Assembly (NCBI GenBank): GCA_017624085.1
Contig: JAGANU010000008.1
Location: forward strand, 32,988 to 96,987
Length of the DNA: 64,000 nucleotides
Direction of reading: 5' to 3'
Source of the DNA: Coprococcus sp.
Lineage (GTDB): Bacteria; Bacillota_A; Clostridia; Lachnospirales; Lachnospiraceae
Positions within the stretch are counted from its first letter, which is position 1. Every line of letters starts with the position of its first letter. Under the pieces are notes generated by a model, which worked only from the letters and a program-made list of their open reading frames with translations, had not been told where the DNA came from and did no database searches. The position numbers were made by a program, and so were the translations under genes. Of the stretch, positions 53,667 through 62,682 are shown piece by piece.

Positions 53667-56027
53667 TCATCCATCTCCATACACAAAAGTCTGAAGCTTA
53701 TCTTCAATCACCCTAATTTCAATTGCCCCTGATTCATCCGTTCGAATCACACCGGCTCCTGCTTCCTCTAATCGTTCCAATGTTTCATCATGAGGGTGTC
53801 CGTACATATTATCAGCTCCTGCAGAGATTATTGCTATATCCGGATTAACTGCCGCAAGGAAATCCTTTCCGGAGGAGTATTTACTTCCATGGTGCCCAAC
53901 CTTCAGCACATTTGCATGAATATCAAAAGAGCTATTCATCACAGCTCTTTCACCCTCTATGCCCAAGTCACCGGTAAATAGCATCCGTACATCCTGATGC
54001 TCTAACATAAGCACCTGTGACAAATCATTTTCGTTAAGCTCTCTTTCGGTATCTGACGGATTCAGGCTCTCAACAGCAAAAGATTTTGACTTTACATAAT
54101 CCCCAGCAGAGAAATACATTATGTTAACTTCTTTTTTGTTTGCCGCCAAAACAAGTTCATCCAGCTTTTCACTGTTTACCCCTCTTGGAAGCACAAGATT
54201 ATCTATATATATGCCTGTATTGTCGCTCTCAAGCAGATACCTTATTCCCGATATGTGATCCTCGTCCCCATGGGTTACAAATGCATAGTCAATATGAGAA
54301 CACCCATAATATTTTAATACAGGCTGCATAACGTACTCTCCAACCTTACCTACACTTGAAGAGCCGCCGTCAATAAGTATATTTGTGCCTTTCCCTGAGC
54401 TTACCAGAATTCCATCACCCTGACCTACATCCATAAACACAACCTTAAAATCTCTGTCTGTCTGATTGTACAGATAAACAGTACCCACGCCAAGCAGGCA
54501 CGCTGTCAATATTATGTAAACAACAAGCTGTAACCTGCATCTTGTTTCCTGATGTGCTCTGTAATCCCGGAACATCCCGGCTATCCTTCCTGCAAATACA
54601 AGTACCAGAATAACAATAAGATAGTAAGCTGCCACCGTGTGGGAAGCTATATGTCCTACATTTACATTTGAGTACGGAAGACGATAAAACAGCTTACACA
54701 CAAGCCTGTAAAAGTAAAGAATAAAGGATACAGGCATTCCAAACAGCTCTGCAGCAAACGAGCTTACTACCCCAGCTGCAACAAGAATTATACACAGATA
54801 TAAAATCAGGGATACGAAGGGCACAATAATAATATTCAGTATAATTGAATAAAGGGGAATCTGATAATAATAGTATACTATCAAGGGCGTAGTAGCTACT
54901 GTAACTGAAATATTGACGATAAGAGTCTTTACTATTTTTGATTTTGGATTATAAACAGCCTCGATTAACGGCTTTATCACAGCAAGCCCCATAACAGCAG
55001 AAAACGAAAGCAAAAATCCTGCATCAAGTATAATGAGTGGACTGGCTGCACATTGAATGACAAAAGCCACTCCCGCGGATGTAAGCATATCAGGACTTCG
55101 CCCTATTATTCTGCCTACTATTGCAATAGACATCATTATTACTGCCCTGCATGTGGCGCTGGCCATGCCGGTCATAACACCATATAAAACAATGATTACG
55201 ATAGCAGATATGCCGGAAGGAATGTTTGCGCCGGTCAGTCTTCTTAGTATTTTATATAGTGCCATTCCAAGTATTGCAATATGCATACCGGATATTGCAA
55301 GAATATGGGCTATACCATTTATCTGAAACAGATTTTTTGTATCCTTGTCAATACCGCTTTTTTCACCAAGTAGCATGGCTCTGATTACCGATGCATCAGA
55401 CTCGTCAAATGAGCTGTCTATTATACTTCCCGCGTATCTTCTTACTCTGTACAGCAAATGTGATATACGATTATAGCTTTCACTTATATAGGTAACATTT
55501 CCGTTTTTTATAATAGCGTATATACCCTTGTTGGCATAGAACTTTCTTGCGTTGAAGGCTCCGGGATTTGTAGCAGTTTTCGGTCTTTCAATTTTCCCTG
55601 ACACCGAAATATTTGCCCCTACACGAACGCCATTTACATCCTTTACATAGGCAATAATCTTCGTAGCTCCCACGTATGAGGCATACAAATTCGCTGGGAA
55701 ATCAGCCCGTTCTTTATATAGCTCTATGTTCTTTACCCGGATGTATATACTGTATAAATCCCCATTTTCTCTTATATCATATACTCTGCCCCAAGCACTT
55801 GTGTATGATGTCTGCTCCACAAGCTGTGCAAGCTCCTGCTGCTTTTTTACCGTCCTTGTACCTAGCATGCCTATGACGAACATCACCAGAAAAATGCCAA
55901 CCACAACAATTTCTCTTGTATGGAAAGCTATAGCAGCTATAATAGCTGCCATACCACAAATTATCATTATCCCTAAGCTGCCAGCTGCTACTGCATATGC
56001 CTCTCCAAGCGCAAAGCAAACCGCCAT
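53667..56027 (-). CDS. comEC: DNA uptake channel ComEC/Rec2
   Basis: A 786-residue protein counted from ATG 56027. It has about ten transmembrane helices, an N-terminal OB-like DUF4131 domain (residues 70-190), the competence domain with GIAHILAISGMHIAILGM near 240, and a C-terminal metallo-beta-lactamase domain with THGDEDHISG near 590 and VGHHGSKYSSG. It transports single-stranded DNA into the cytoplasm. The expected N-terminus KRPLFW is encoded just upstream, preceded by AUA at 56046-56048 and GGAGG seven bases before that; no ATG/GTG/TTG exists in that position. Last gene of the comEA-TCS-GerMN-comEC set. Confidence 0.92.
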   Translation of the reverse strand: MAVCFALGEAYAVAAGSLGIMIICGMAAIIAAIAFHTREIVVVGIFLVMFVIGMLGTRTVKKQQELAQLVEQTSYTSAWGRVYDIRENGDLYSIYIRVKNIELYKERADFPANLYASYVGATKIIAYVKDVNGVRVGANISVSGKIERPKTATNPGAFNARKFYANKGIYAIIKNGNVTYISESYNRISHLLYRVRRYAGSIIDSSFDESDASVIRAMLLGEKSGIDKDTKNLFQINGIAHILAISGMHIAILGMALYKILRRLTGANIPSGISAIVIIVLYGVMTGMASATCRAVIMMSIAIVGRIIGRSPDMLTSAGVAFVIQCAASPLIILDAGFLLSFSAVMGLAVIKPLIEAVYNPKSKIVKTLIVNISVTVATTPLIVYYYYQIPLYSIILNIIIVPFVSLILYLCIILVAAGVVSSFAAELFGMPVSFILYFYRLVCKLFYRLPYSNVNVGHIASHTVAAYYLIVILVLVFAGRIAGMFRDYRAHQETRCRLQLVVYIILTACLLGVGTVYLYNQTDRDFKVVFMDVGQGDGILVSSGKGTNILIDGGSSSVGKVGEYVMQPVLKYYGCSHIDYAFVTHGDEDHISGIRYLLESDNTGIYIDNLVLPRGVNSEKLDELVLAANKKEVNIMYFSAGDYVKSKSFAVESLNPSDTERELNENDLSQVLMLEHQDVRMLFTGDLGIEGERAVMNSSFDIHANVLKVGHHGSKYSSGKDFLAAVNPDIAIISAGADNMYGHPHDETLERLEEAGAGVIRTDESGAIEIRVIEDKLQTFVYGDG

Positions 56028-56069
56028 CCAGAATAATGGTCTTTTTATTATTAATCCTCCTTACGAAGC

Positions 56070-56999
56070 TTATCTGTTCACATATGAGTAATCTCCAACA
56101 AGCTTCTTTGATAAATCAATATCTCCAAGGGAGTTCGTGCCCTTTTTATCATCTATTGATATCTTTACATGATCTATATGGTCCAGTCCTACAAGTGAGT
56201 TTACGATGGAATATACAAGTATGTTATCCTCAACACCATTTTTGCCCTTTGCAAAATTTTTATTAAATTTAACATAACAGGTAGTGTTGTCAAGCCACAC
56301 ATTTTCTATTCTTGTATCTATATTGAGTGGAGAAACACAACCGTCATAGCCGTCCTTCAGTATACTTAGTATCTGTTCATACACAGGCTCCTTTGCCGAA
56401 CAATCAAGTGTTACCTTCCTGATCTCAAGCCTCTCACCGGTACTGTCCGGGAAGTAAATATCAACCTCCATCTGTGATGACATCAGATTATTCATATCTG
56501 CAAATGATTCTAATGTAAGCTCCTCTCTGACCACATTTTCATCATTCACCATATCTGCCATCTCAAACACTACTACATTTACAAAATCCAGCTGGCATAA
56601 TGTTTTTACAAATGAAGCCTTGCTCAGTACCACGTCATAGCTTGTTGCTGCCTCCTGATCGACGCTCCATATTATGCTGACTGTCCCCTTGCCGTCATAC
56701 GCATATCTCTGGTATGCCATTCCCTTTGGCGCGACTCCCGTCATATCCCCCTGTCCATCTAACAGGTTCGTTACAATGGTATCGATTATAATCTCCGGAG
56801 ATGCAAAGCTGTCCACAGTTGTAGCATACGGTATCAGGTATGTCCAATCTGAGTTTACATAATAGAGTGTAAGCATGCTATCTCCAACCTCATTATCTGA
56901 ATATTCCGTTTTTTCATCGGATGCCTGCCCACATGAACATAAAAACATGCTTCCAAGCACAAAAAATGCAAATATAACAAGTAACCGTAATTTGTTCAT
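56070..56999 (-). CDS. GerMN domain lipoprotein
   Basis: A 309-residue exported lipoprotein. The signal peptide (residues 1-23) ends in lipobox FLCSC. Two GerMN-type domains follow: one at about 55-160 (SPEIIIDTIVTNLLDG) and one at about 190-295 with DGYDGCVSPLNIDTRIENVW and LVYSIVNSLVGLDHIDHVKI. GerM domains occur in sporulation and germination proteins and in LpqB-like two-component partners, which are typically encoded next to a sensor kinase; this gene is 13 bp after the kinase gene, so it may modulate it. Confidence 0.9.
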   Translation of the reverse strand: MNKLRLLVIFAFFVLGSMFLCSCGQASDEKTEYSDNEVGDSMLTLYYVNSDWTYLIPYATTVDSFASPEIIIDTIVTNLLDGQGDMTGVAPKGMAYQRYAYDGKGTVSIIWSVDQEAATSYDVVLSKASFVKTLCQLDFVNVVVFEMADMVNDENVVREELTLESFADMNNLMSSQMEVDIYFPDSTGERLEIRKVTLDCSAKEPVYEQILSILKDGYDGCVSPLNIDTRIENVWLDNTTCYVKFNKNFAKGKNGVEDNILVYSIVNSLVGLDHIDHVKISIDDKKGTNSLGDIDLSKKLVGDYSYVNR

Positions 57000-57012
57000 A
57001 ATATATCCTATC

Positions 57013-58485
57013 CTATACCTTAAGTGGTACCTTTACAGTAAATGTCGTTCCTTTTCCCGGCTCACTGTATACATTGATGGTACCCATGTGAAGCAGAATA
57101 ATATTCTTAGTAATTGCAAGTCCAAGACCGGTTCCTCCCGTATCCCTGCTTCTTGCCTTATCAACCCTGTAAAATCTTTCAAATATATTATTTATACAGT
57201 CCTCAGGTATTCCAACACCTGAGTCAGCAACCTTAATATAAAAATTCTTATTATCAGAATTGAGAGTTACCTTAACCCATCCCCCATCCACATTGTATTT
57301 AATTCCATTCTCAATGAGGTTTGATATAGCAAGAGTAAACTTAACCTTATCAATGTCTGCGTGAATCTCCTTGAAGCTTTCATAAGACAGCTCTATACTT
57401 CTTTTCTCTGCCAAAGGCTTCAGTCGTTTTAAAATCAGCTCCATAAATTCATTCATGTCGATATTCTCAAGGTTTAAGCTGTCCGGACCCTTGTCTGTCT
57501 TTACAAGAGTGAGAAGGTCACTTATTATTTCGGCCTCTCTGTCTATCTCCTGAACGATATCCTCCATAAATTCCCTATACATTTCTGCAGGAACATCACT
57601 CTGCGTAAGAAGCGACTCCGAAAGGATCTTCATGGAGGTGATTGGGGTTTTCAGCTCATGAGACACATTTGACACGAATTCCTGCCTGGATTCCTCAAGC
57701 AGTGAAATACGGTTAAATATGTCATTTATATCTCCTGCAAGTGAGCTTGTCTCAAGGAACATCCCCTCAGCTGCAACCGGCTCCATATTTCCGCCCTTCA
57801 TAGCTTCTATCTTGTTCCTCATTCTGTTAACGTCCCTAACAGACAATCCCCCGGCAACAAATGCGCAAATAATTCCAAGAATAACAGAAAGTGCAAACAG
57901 ATAATTAACATTTCGCCTCAAATAGGAATTACTTAGCTGTATATCATCAAGCTTGACAGAAACTATTATTACTTGATCTATGTTTTCATTGCCGTCCTTT
58001 GAAGGGACAACCTTTCGGTACATATTATCCGTAAACATTGTATCCTCCGGAGCTACACCGGACATAACACTGTTCACACCGGAATCCACTATATACTTTC
58101 CAATATCAAGGCCGTATGAATCAATCTTCACTTTATAAGTATTGTCTACAACCAATATACGTCCCGGTAGTGAATAAGCCATGGTTCTTATCTCTCCCAT
58201 GGCTTCATCATAATCGCTCTCTCCCCTGTGGGAAGAAATAGAATGAACTACATAATCCGTGCAATCTGCTACCTTACTTTCAAAGCTGCTGTAGCTTCTG
58301 TTTTCAGAAAGCTTACATATTCCCCAAAGAGAGATATATGAAACAACAGCAACTGTTATTCCTACAACAAGAGAAAGTACAAGTCTCTGACTGACTCTGA
58401 ATGACGATTCTTTCTTTTTATTTTTCTTTTTATCAACAGGCTCTACGCTGCTGTCATCATTTATTATGTTAACCTTTTCGTTCAT
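57013..58485 (-). CDS. Sensor histidine kinase (PhoR/WalK type)
   Basis: A 490-residue kinase. A cytoplasmic Lys-rich tail of 30 residues, transmembrane helices near 33-55 and 185-210, an extracytoplasmic sensor of about 125 residues, a HAMP-like linker, the phospho-acceptor His in FVSNVSHELKTPITSMKI, N box NLIENGIKYN, and G boxes VADSGVGIPE and GTGLGLAI. It phosphorylates the adjacent OmpR-type regulator. The extracytoplasmic part has no recognised sensory fold. It lies 6 bp after the regulator. Confidence 0.93.
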   Translation of the reverse strand: MNEKVNIINDDSSVEPVDKKKNKKKESSFRVSQRLVLSLVVGITVAVVSYISLWGICKLSENRSYSSFESKVADCTDYVVHSISSHRGESDYDEAMGEIRTMAYSLPGRILVVDNTYKVKIDSYGLDIGKYIVDSGVNSVMSGVAPEDTMFTDNMYRKVVPSKDGNENIDQVIIVSVKLDDIQLSNSYLRRNVNYLFALSVILGIICAFVAGGLSVRDVNRMRNKIEAMKGGNMEPVAAEGMFLETSSLAGDINDIFNRISLLEESRQEFVSNVSHELKTPITSMKILSESLLTQSDVPAEMYREFMEDIVQEIDREAEIISDLLTLVKTDKGPDSLNLENIDMNEFMELILKRLKPLAEKRSIELSYESFKEIHADIDKVKFTLAISNLIENGIKYNVDGGWVKVTLNSDNKNFYIKVADSGVGIPEDCINNIFERFYRVDKARSRDTGGTGLGLAITKNIILLHMGTINVYSEPGKGTTFTVKVPLKV

Positions 58486-58491
58486 AAGTCA

Positions 58492-59178
58492 TCAGCCCTT
58501 AAAGAAATATCCTACTCCCCACTTGGTATGAATATAAACCGGCTCACCCGGATTGCTCTCAATCTTCTCGCGAAGCCTTCTTACATGTACATCCACTGTT
58601 CTTGCATCGCCGGGATATGAGTCTCCCCATATTGTGCTGAGAAGCTCGTTTCTGGAATATACCTTGTTCGGATGGGACATTAACAGCTCTAAAAGATCAA
58701 ATTCCTTTGCAGTGAGATTGAGCTCCTTGCCTGATACAAACACTCTTCTGCTGTCAAGCTCCACCTTCATTCCGTTTATTTCCATGATGTTTGATGGTTT
58801 TACCGGAGCCTGTTTTTTGCCGCTTCGTCTGAGTATTGCCTTTATTCTTGCCTTTACCTCAAGAATATTGAATGGCTTTGTAATATAGTCATCAGCGCCG
58901 AATTCAAGCCCCATAATCTTGTCCATGTCATCGCCCTTTGCAGTAAGCATAATAATAGGTACATTTGAAAATTCTCTTGTCATCTGGCATACCTCTATTC
59001 CGGTATACACAGGAATCATAATGTCAAGAAGAACAATATCATAATCATTGTTCTTTATCTTCTCTATTGCCTCACCGCCGTCATATGCAGTGTCTACCTC
59101 CATGTCATCCTGCTCAAGACTAAACTTAAGTCCCTTTACTATTAACTTTTCATCATCTACAACAAGAACCTTTTTCAT
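58492..59178 (-). CDS. OmpR/PhoB family response regulator
   Basis: A 228-residue regulator. The receiver has acidic pocket DDE at 8-10, phospho-acceptor Asp in IVLLDIMIP near 53, Thr in MLTAKGD and Lys in ITKPFN. The C-terminal winged helix (RVFVSGKELNLTAKEFDLLE, WGDSYPGDARTVDVHVRRLR) binds DNA. Pairs with the kinase immediately downstream. Target genes are not evident. Confidence 0.95.
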   Translation of the reverse strand: MKKVLVVDDEKLIVKGLKFSLEQDDMEVDTAYDGGEAIEKIKNNDYDIVLLDIMIPVYTGIEVCQMTREFSNVPIIMLTAKGDDMDKIMGLEFGADDYITKPFNILEVKARIKAILRRSGKKQAPVKPSNIMEINGMKVELDSRRVFVSGKELNLTAKEFDLLELLMSHPNKVYSRNELLSTIWGDSYPGDARTVDVHVRRLREKIESNPGEPVYIHTKWGVGYFFKG

Positions 59179-59204
59179 GATATATTCCTTTCCCGAATTA
59201 TAAG

Positions 59205-59822
59205 CTAATTTGCAGTAATGTATTTCTCCAGATTCTCATATATGCTGTCGCCTATACCGCTAACATTCTTGATATCCTCTTTGTTTGAAAATCCACCATG
59301 GCTGTTTCTGTACTCAATTATCTGCTTTGCCCGACTGCTTCCAATTCCGGGAAGTGTAATTAAAGTATTCTCATCAGCAGTGTTGATATCAACAAGCACA
59401 TTTTCCTCCATGCTAAGCCTCTCACTGTCACTTGAAACCCGGCATGCCGCCTCTCCCTCCTTAGGGAAGTATATTCTCTGCCCGTCTGTAACATGCTCAG
59501 CCAAGTTTACATAAGAAACATCCGCCTCATCCGAAAATCCTCCTGCGGCCTCAAGAGCATCCGCAATCCTGGAAGAAGACATAAGCTCATATACTCCGGC
59601 CCTTTCAACGGCGCCACATACATATACAACGATTGTCTCCGGCTCATCAGCTTCAAACGAAGTCTCCGCATTTGTCGTATCAGCATTCTCGGTGCTTATC
59701 TGCCCTTCACTAATATACGTATCACCGGAAGCCACCGTCACCTTCTCCTCCGTGCAGCCGCAACAAACTGATACCAATATAAGCATCACTATATTCATCT
59801 GTAATAATTTAATTTTCATCAT
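59205..59822 (-). CDS. comEA: ComEA-like DNA-binding competence protein
   Basis: A 205-residue exported protein. An N-terminal signal of 20 residues ends near LVSVCCGC, perhaps a lipobox. An SLBB domain at about 62-125 (TIVVYVCGAVERAGVYEL, YVNLAEHVTDGQRIYFP) is followed by a helix-hairpin-helix DNA-binding domain at 140-204 (DINTADENTLITLPGIGSSR, FSNKEDIKNVSGIGDS), the standard ComEA layout. ComEA binds incoming DNA outside the membrane and delivers it to ComEC. First gene of the locus; GGAGG precedes the ATG. Confidence 0.92.
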   Translation of the reverse strand: MMKIKLLQMNIVMLILVSVCCGCTEEKVTVASGDTYISEGQISTENADTTNAETSFEADEPETIVVYVCGAVERAGVYELMSSSRIADALEAAGGFSDEADVSYVNLAEHVTDGQRIYFPKEGEAACRVSSDSERLSMEENVLVDINTADENTLITLPGIGSSRAKQIIEYRNSHGGFSNKEDIKNVSGIGDSIYENLEKYITAN

Positions 59823-59978
59823 ACTGACACCTCCAGTGCCAGCACAGAATTACACAAGATTATTTTATCCAAGCGTCGGATATTTTACAACAAATATTTC
59901 TATTTTATTTCATTTTTGTTAAATTTTTCTCTAATTATTCGAATTTGACTATACAATTTTGGCTACTTTCCCGCCACG

Positions 59979-60038
59979 TGTGTCACCGGGGACAGGTTCC
60001 TTGACACATTTGTCACCGGGGACAGGTTCCTTGACACA
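59979..60038 (+). repeat. REP-like 30-bp repeat, two direct copies (left pair)
   Basis: Copies at 59979-60008 and 60011-60038, each containing TGTCACCGGGGACAGGTTCC then TTGACACA. Each unit is itself an imperfect palindrome (TGTGTCA...TGACACA). They are in opposite orientation to the pair at 60433-60502. Confidence 0.92.
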
Positions 60039-60288
60039 CTCCCTTCATGTCATGCGTAACCACAGTAATCGTTGACCCTATTCTATAAGTGGCAAGTGAA
60101 GATAAACGAAACTAAGTGGTTTAAAGTCTCTGATGGAGATAAAATACTACGCTGGAAGGCTTTGATTTGCATATGGAGATGTCAAATATAAATTCAGAGC
60201 ATCTCACCACACACTATGCCTGAGTTATACTTCATTTCGGTACTTGTAAGCACTATAGTGACTGAAACTTCTCCTACAATATAACTAT

Positions 60289-60337
60289 AAAAAACACAGG
60301 GGAAATACAGTTAATCAGTATACTCCTCTGTGTTTTT
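60289..60337. terminator. Hairpin terminator inside the repeat-bounded stretch
   Basis: AAAAACACAGGGGA pairs with TCCTCTGTGTTTTT (one G-T or mismatch) around a 21-base loop. A and T tracts at either side allow termination in both directions; it could end argCJB. Confidence 0.75.
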
Positions 60338-60432
60338 GTGTTTACATTATGATGTTATCATGTACTCATAATCCAGACGCGCCATTGTTTATAGACTATT
60401 CCACTGGTTTTACGCAACATAACGGTAACATG

Positions 60433-60502
60433 TGTGTCAAGGAACCTGTCCCCGGTGACACACTGTGACAAATGTGTCAAGGAACCTGTCCCCGGTGACA
60501 CA
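60433..60502 (-). repeat. REP-like 30-bp repeat, two inverted copies (right pair)
   Basis: Copies at 60433-60462 and 60473-60502, beginning TGTGTCAAGGAACCTGTCCC and ending CGGTGACACA. They are exact reverse complements of the full unit at 59979-60008, 10 bp apart. Confidence 0.92.
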
Positions 60503-60517
60503 CGGTTATATAAAAAG

Positions 60518-61399
60518 CTAAGCCTTGCAGATGGCGGTTCCAATACCCTTCTGGGTGAAGAACTCAAGAAGGAGACAGTGCTCAAGTCTGCCGTCAAGTA
60601 TATGTACTCTGGAAACACCGCTTTCCATTGCTGAAATACAGTTGTTGAGCTTTGGAAGCATTCCTCCACCTACAACTCCATTGTCGATAATCTCCTTTGC
60701 CTCATTTATATTCATCTCGGAGATAAGGGTTGATTTGTCTGTAGGATCAATAAATACACCCTCAATATCTGTAAGGAATACAAGCTTCTCAGCCTTTAAA
60801 GCCGTTGCAACTGCACATGCAGCATCATCGGCGTTGATGTTGTAATCCTCATAATTCTCGTCTACACCAATAGGAGCAATAACCGGTATAAAATCAGACT
60901 CAAGAAGTGATGTAAGTATGCCTGACTCAACGTGGGTTATCTCTCCAACGTATCCAATATCCTTTCCACCCGGGAACCTCTTCTTTACCGTAAACATTCC
61001 GCCGTCCTTGCCGCTTATACCAACTGCTTTAAGACCTATCTTCTGCATAAGGCTGACAAGGCTCTTGTTGACCTTTGAAAGAACCATCTCGGCAATCTCC
61101 ATTGTCTCTGAGTCTGTAACACGAAGTCCATTGATAAACTCAGCCTCCTTGCCTACCTTCTCAACCCATTTGCTGATTTCCTTTCCGCCGCCATGAACAA
61201 TTATCGGCTTCATGCCTACAAGCTTAAGCAGCGCAACATCCTTGATTACGTTAAACTTAAGGTTCTCATCAAGCATAGCACTTCCGCCATACTTAACAAC
61301 AACTATCTTATCGTGAAACTCCTGAAGATAAGGCATAGCCTCAATAAGTGTCTGTGCCTTCTCAATAACCTGGTCTACCTTGTAATCACCTTTAATCAT
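60518..61399 (-). CDS. argB: Acetylglutamate kinase
   Basis: A 293-residue amino acid kinase that phosphorylates N-acetylglutamate. [10 protein letters not shown] near residue 32 and [12 protein letters not shown] near 67 bind ATP and substrate; [20 protein letters not shown] and the C-terminal [10 protein letters not shown] complete the signature. Arginine feedback-sensitive enzymes have an extra N-terminal helix, which this one may have ([17 protein letters not shown]). Third gene of argC-argJ-argB. Confidence 0.96.
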   Translation of the reverse strand: MIKGDYKVDQVIEKAQTLIEAMPYLQEFHDKIVVVKYGGSAMLDENLKFNVIKDVALLKLVGMKPIIVHGGGKEISKWVEKVGKEAEFINGLRVTDSETMEIAEMVLSKVNKSLVSLMQKIGLKAVGISGKDGGMFTVKKRFPGGKDIGYVGEITHVESGILTSLLESDFIPVIAPIGVDENYEDYNINADDAACAVATALKAEKLVFLTDIEGVFIDPTDKSTLISEMNINEAKEIIDNGVVGGGMLPKLNNCISAMESGVSRVHILDGRLEHCLLLEFFTQKGIGTAICKA

Positions 61400-61415
61400 A
61401 TCTTATACTTCCTTT

Positions 61416-62642
61416 CTACTTTCGGTAGTCTGCATTTATTTTTATGTAATCATACGTGAGATCACAGCCCCACGCAGTAGCCTTTGCATCTCCCATATTC
61501 ATGTGGGCCTTAAGCTTAATCTGCTTCTCCGACAATATATGGCTGGCCTCTGTCTCGTCGTACTCTGTAGTCACACCTGACTTTACTATAGACAAATGGC
61601 CTGCAACACTTGATATATCTATGTCAACCCTGTATGGGTCAAACTTCACTCCGCTCTGCCCCATGGCGCACACGATTCTTCCCCAGTTTGCATCTGCGCC
61701 GTACATGGCACATTTTACAAGGTTTGATGATACAATTGCCTTGGCAAGATGCCTTGCCCCATCCTTATCAGGCATGCCTGACACATCAACCTGGAACATC
61801 TTTGTTGCGCCCTCGCCATCAGAGGCAATAGCCTTTACAAATGCTCTGTTTATATATCTGACAGCCTCCACAAATGCAGGAAAGTCCGGATCTGTCTCAA
61901 GAAGCTCTACATTTCCCGCCATTCCATTTGCAAATATCATCACGGTGTCATTCGTTGACATATCTCCGTCAACGGACACCATGTTGTATGTATCTTCTAC
62001 ATCTGCCTTAAGCACCTTGTCAAGCAGCTCTGAGCTGATATTCAGGTCTGTCGTTATAAAGCTTAGCACTGTGCCCAGATTTGGGTTTATCATTCCGGAG
62101 CCCTTGCACATTCCTCCTATTGTAACCTGACTGCCCTTAATGTCAAGGACAAGTGCAATCTCCTTCTTATATATATCTGTAGTTTTTATCGCCTCTGCCG
62201 CAGCAAGACCGCCGTCAACTGAGTAGGACAGCTCAGGAACAAGCATGTCAATTCCATGACAAATAGTATCCATAGGAAGCTTCATTCCGATAACACCTGT
62301 AGATGCAACAGCCACAAGTGACGGGTCTATCCCAAGGCTCTTTCCTGTATACTCTGCCATCCTTTCGGCGTCGAGAAGTCCCTGCTCCCCTGTACAGGTG
62401 TTAGCTACTCCGCTATTTACAACAAGAGCCTGACACTTCTTCACCGTCCGGCACAGCTCCCTGTCATATATTACCGGCGCGGCCTGGACCATATTCTGTG
62501 TAAATGCTCCAGCCACATTTGCCGGAACATCACTTACAACAAGGGCCATATCCTTCTTCAGTTTATTTCTTCTTATTCCTACATGAAGTCCTGCAGCCCT
62601 GAATCCTATAGGCGCTGTAACTCCTCCCGGTATAATCTTCAT
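61416..62642 (-). CDS. argJ: Ornithine acetyltransferase / N-acetylglutamate synthase
   Basis: A 408-residue ArgJ that recycles the acetyl group between acetylornithine and glutamate. The autocleavage site before the nucleophile Thr is in VAVASTGVIGMKLPMD. The motifs NSGVANTCTGEQG, ICAMGQSG-type VCAMGQSGVKFD and C-terminal WGCDLTYDYIKINADYR are present. It makes argA/argE unnecessary for the cycle. Between argC and argB, with 16 bp to argB. Confidence 0.96.
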   Translation of the reverse strand: MKIIPGGVTAPIGFRAAGLHVGIRRNKLKKDMALVVSDVPANVAGAFTQNMVQAAPVIYDRELCRTVKKCQALVVNSGVANTCTGEQGLLDAERMAEYTGKSLGIDPSLVAVASTGVIGMKLPMDTICHGIDMLVPELSYSVDGGLAAAEAIKTTDIYKKEIALVLDIKGSQVTIGGMCKGSGMINPNLGTVLSFITTDLNISSELLDKVLKADVEDTYNMVSVDGDMSTNDTVMIFANGMAGNVELLETDPDFPAFVEAVRYINRAFVKAIASDGEGATKMFQVDVSGMPDKDGARHLAKAIVSSNLVKCAMYGADANWGRIVCAMGQSGVKFDPYRVDIDISSVAGHLSIVKSGVTTEYDETEASHILSEKQIKLKAHMNMGDAKATAWGCDLTYDYIKINADYRK

Positions 62643-62682
62643 ATGCCCATCCTCTGCCTTTTATACAGGCTTTCAAATGTAT

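Larger units (their letters stand above)
59823..60517. other. Gene-free 695-bp stretch between comEA and argB
   Basis: Holds an AT-rich leader of comEA (59823-59978), two direct copies of a 30-bp repeat, about 390 bp with no plausible reading frame but one hairpin, and two inverted copies of the repeat up to 15 bp from the argB stop codon. No tRNA or protein gene is apparent. Confidence 0.8.

Noticed and set aside
59979..60502. CRISPR array or insertion sequence from the 30-bp repeats
   Set aside because: Only two copies on each side in opposite orientation, no regular spacers, and no transposase frame inside.
60358..60669. 103-residue minus-strand reading frame over the repeats
   Set aside because: It runs through the REP-like copies and into the argB gene in another frame; no ribosome binding site.
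61456..62130. 224-residue plus-strand frame opposite argJ
   Set aside because: Antisense shadow of a strongly recognised gene; Ser/Thr/Pro-rich composition typical of such shadows.
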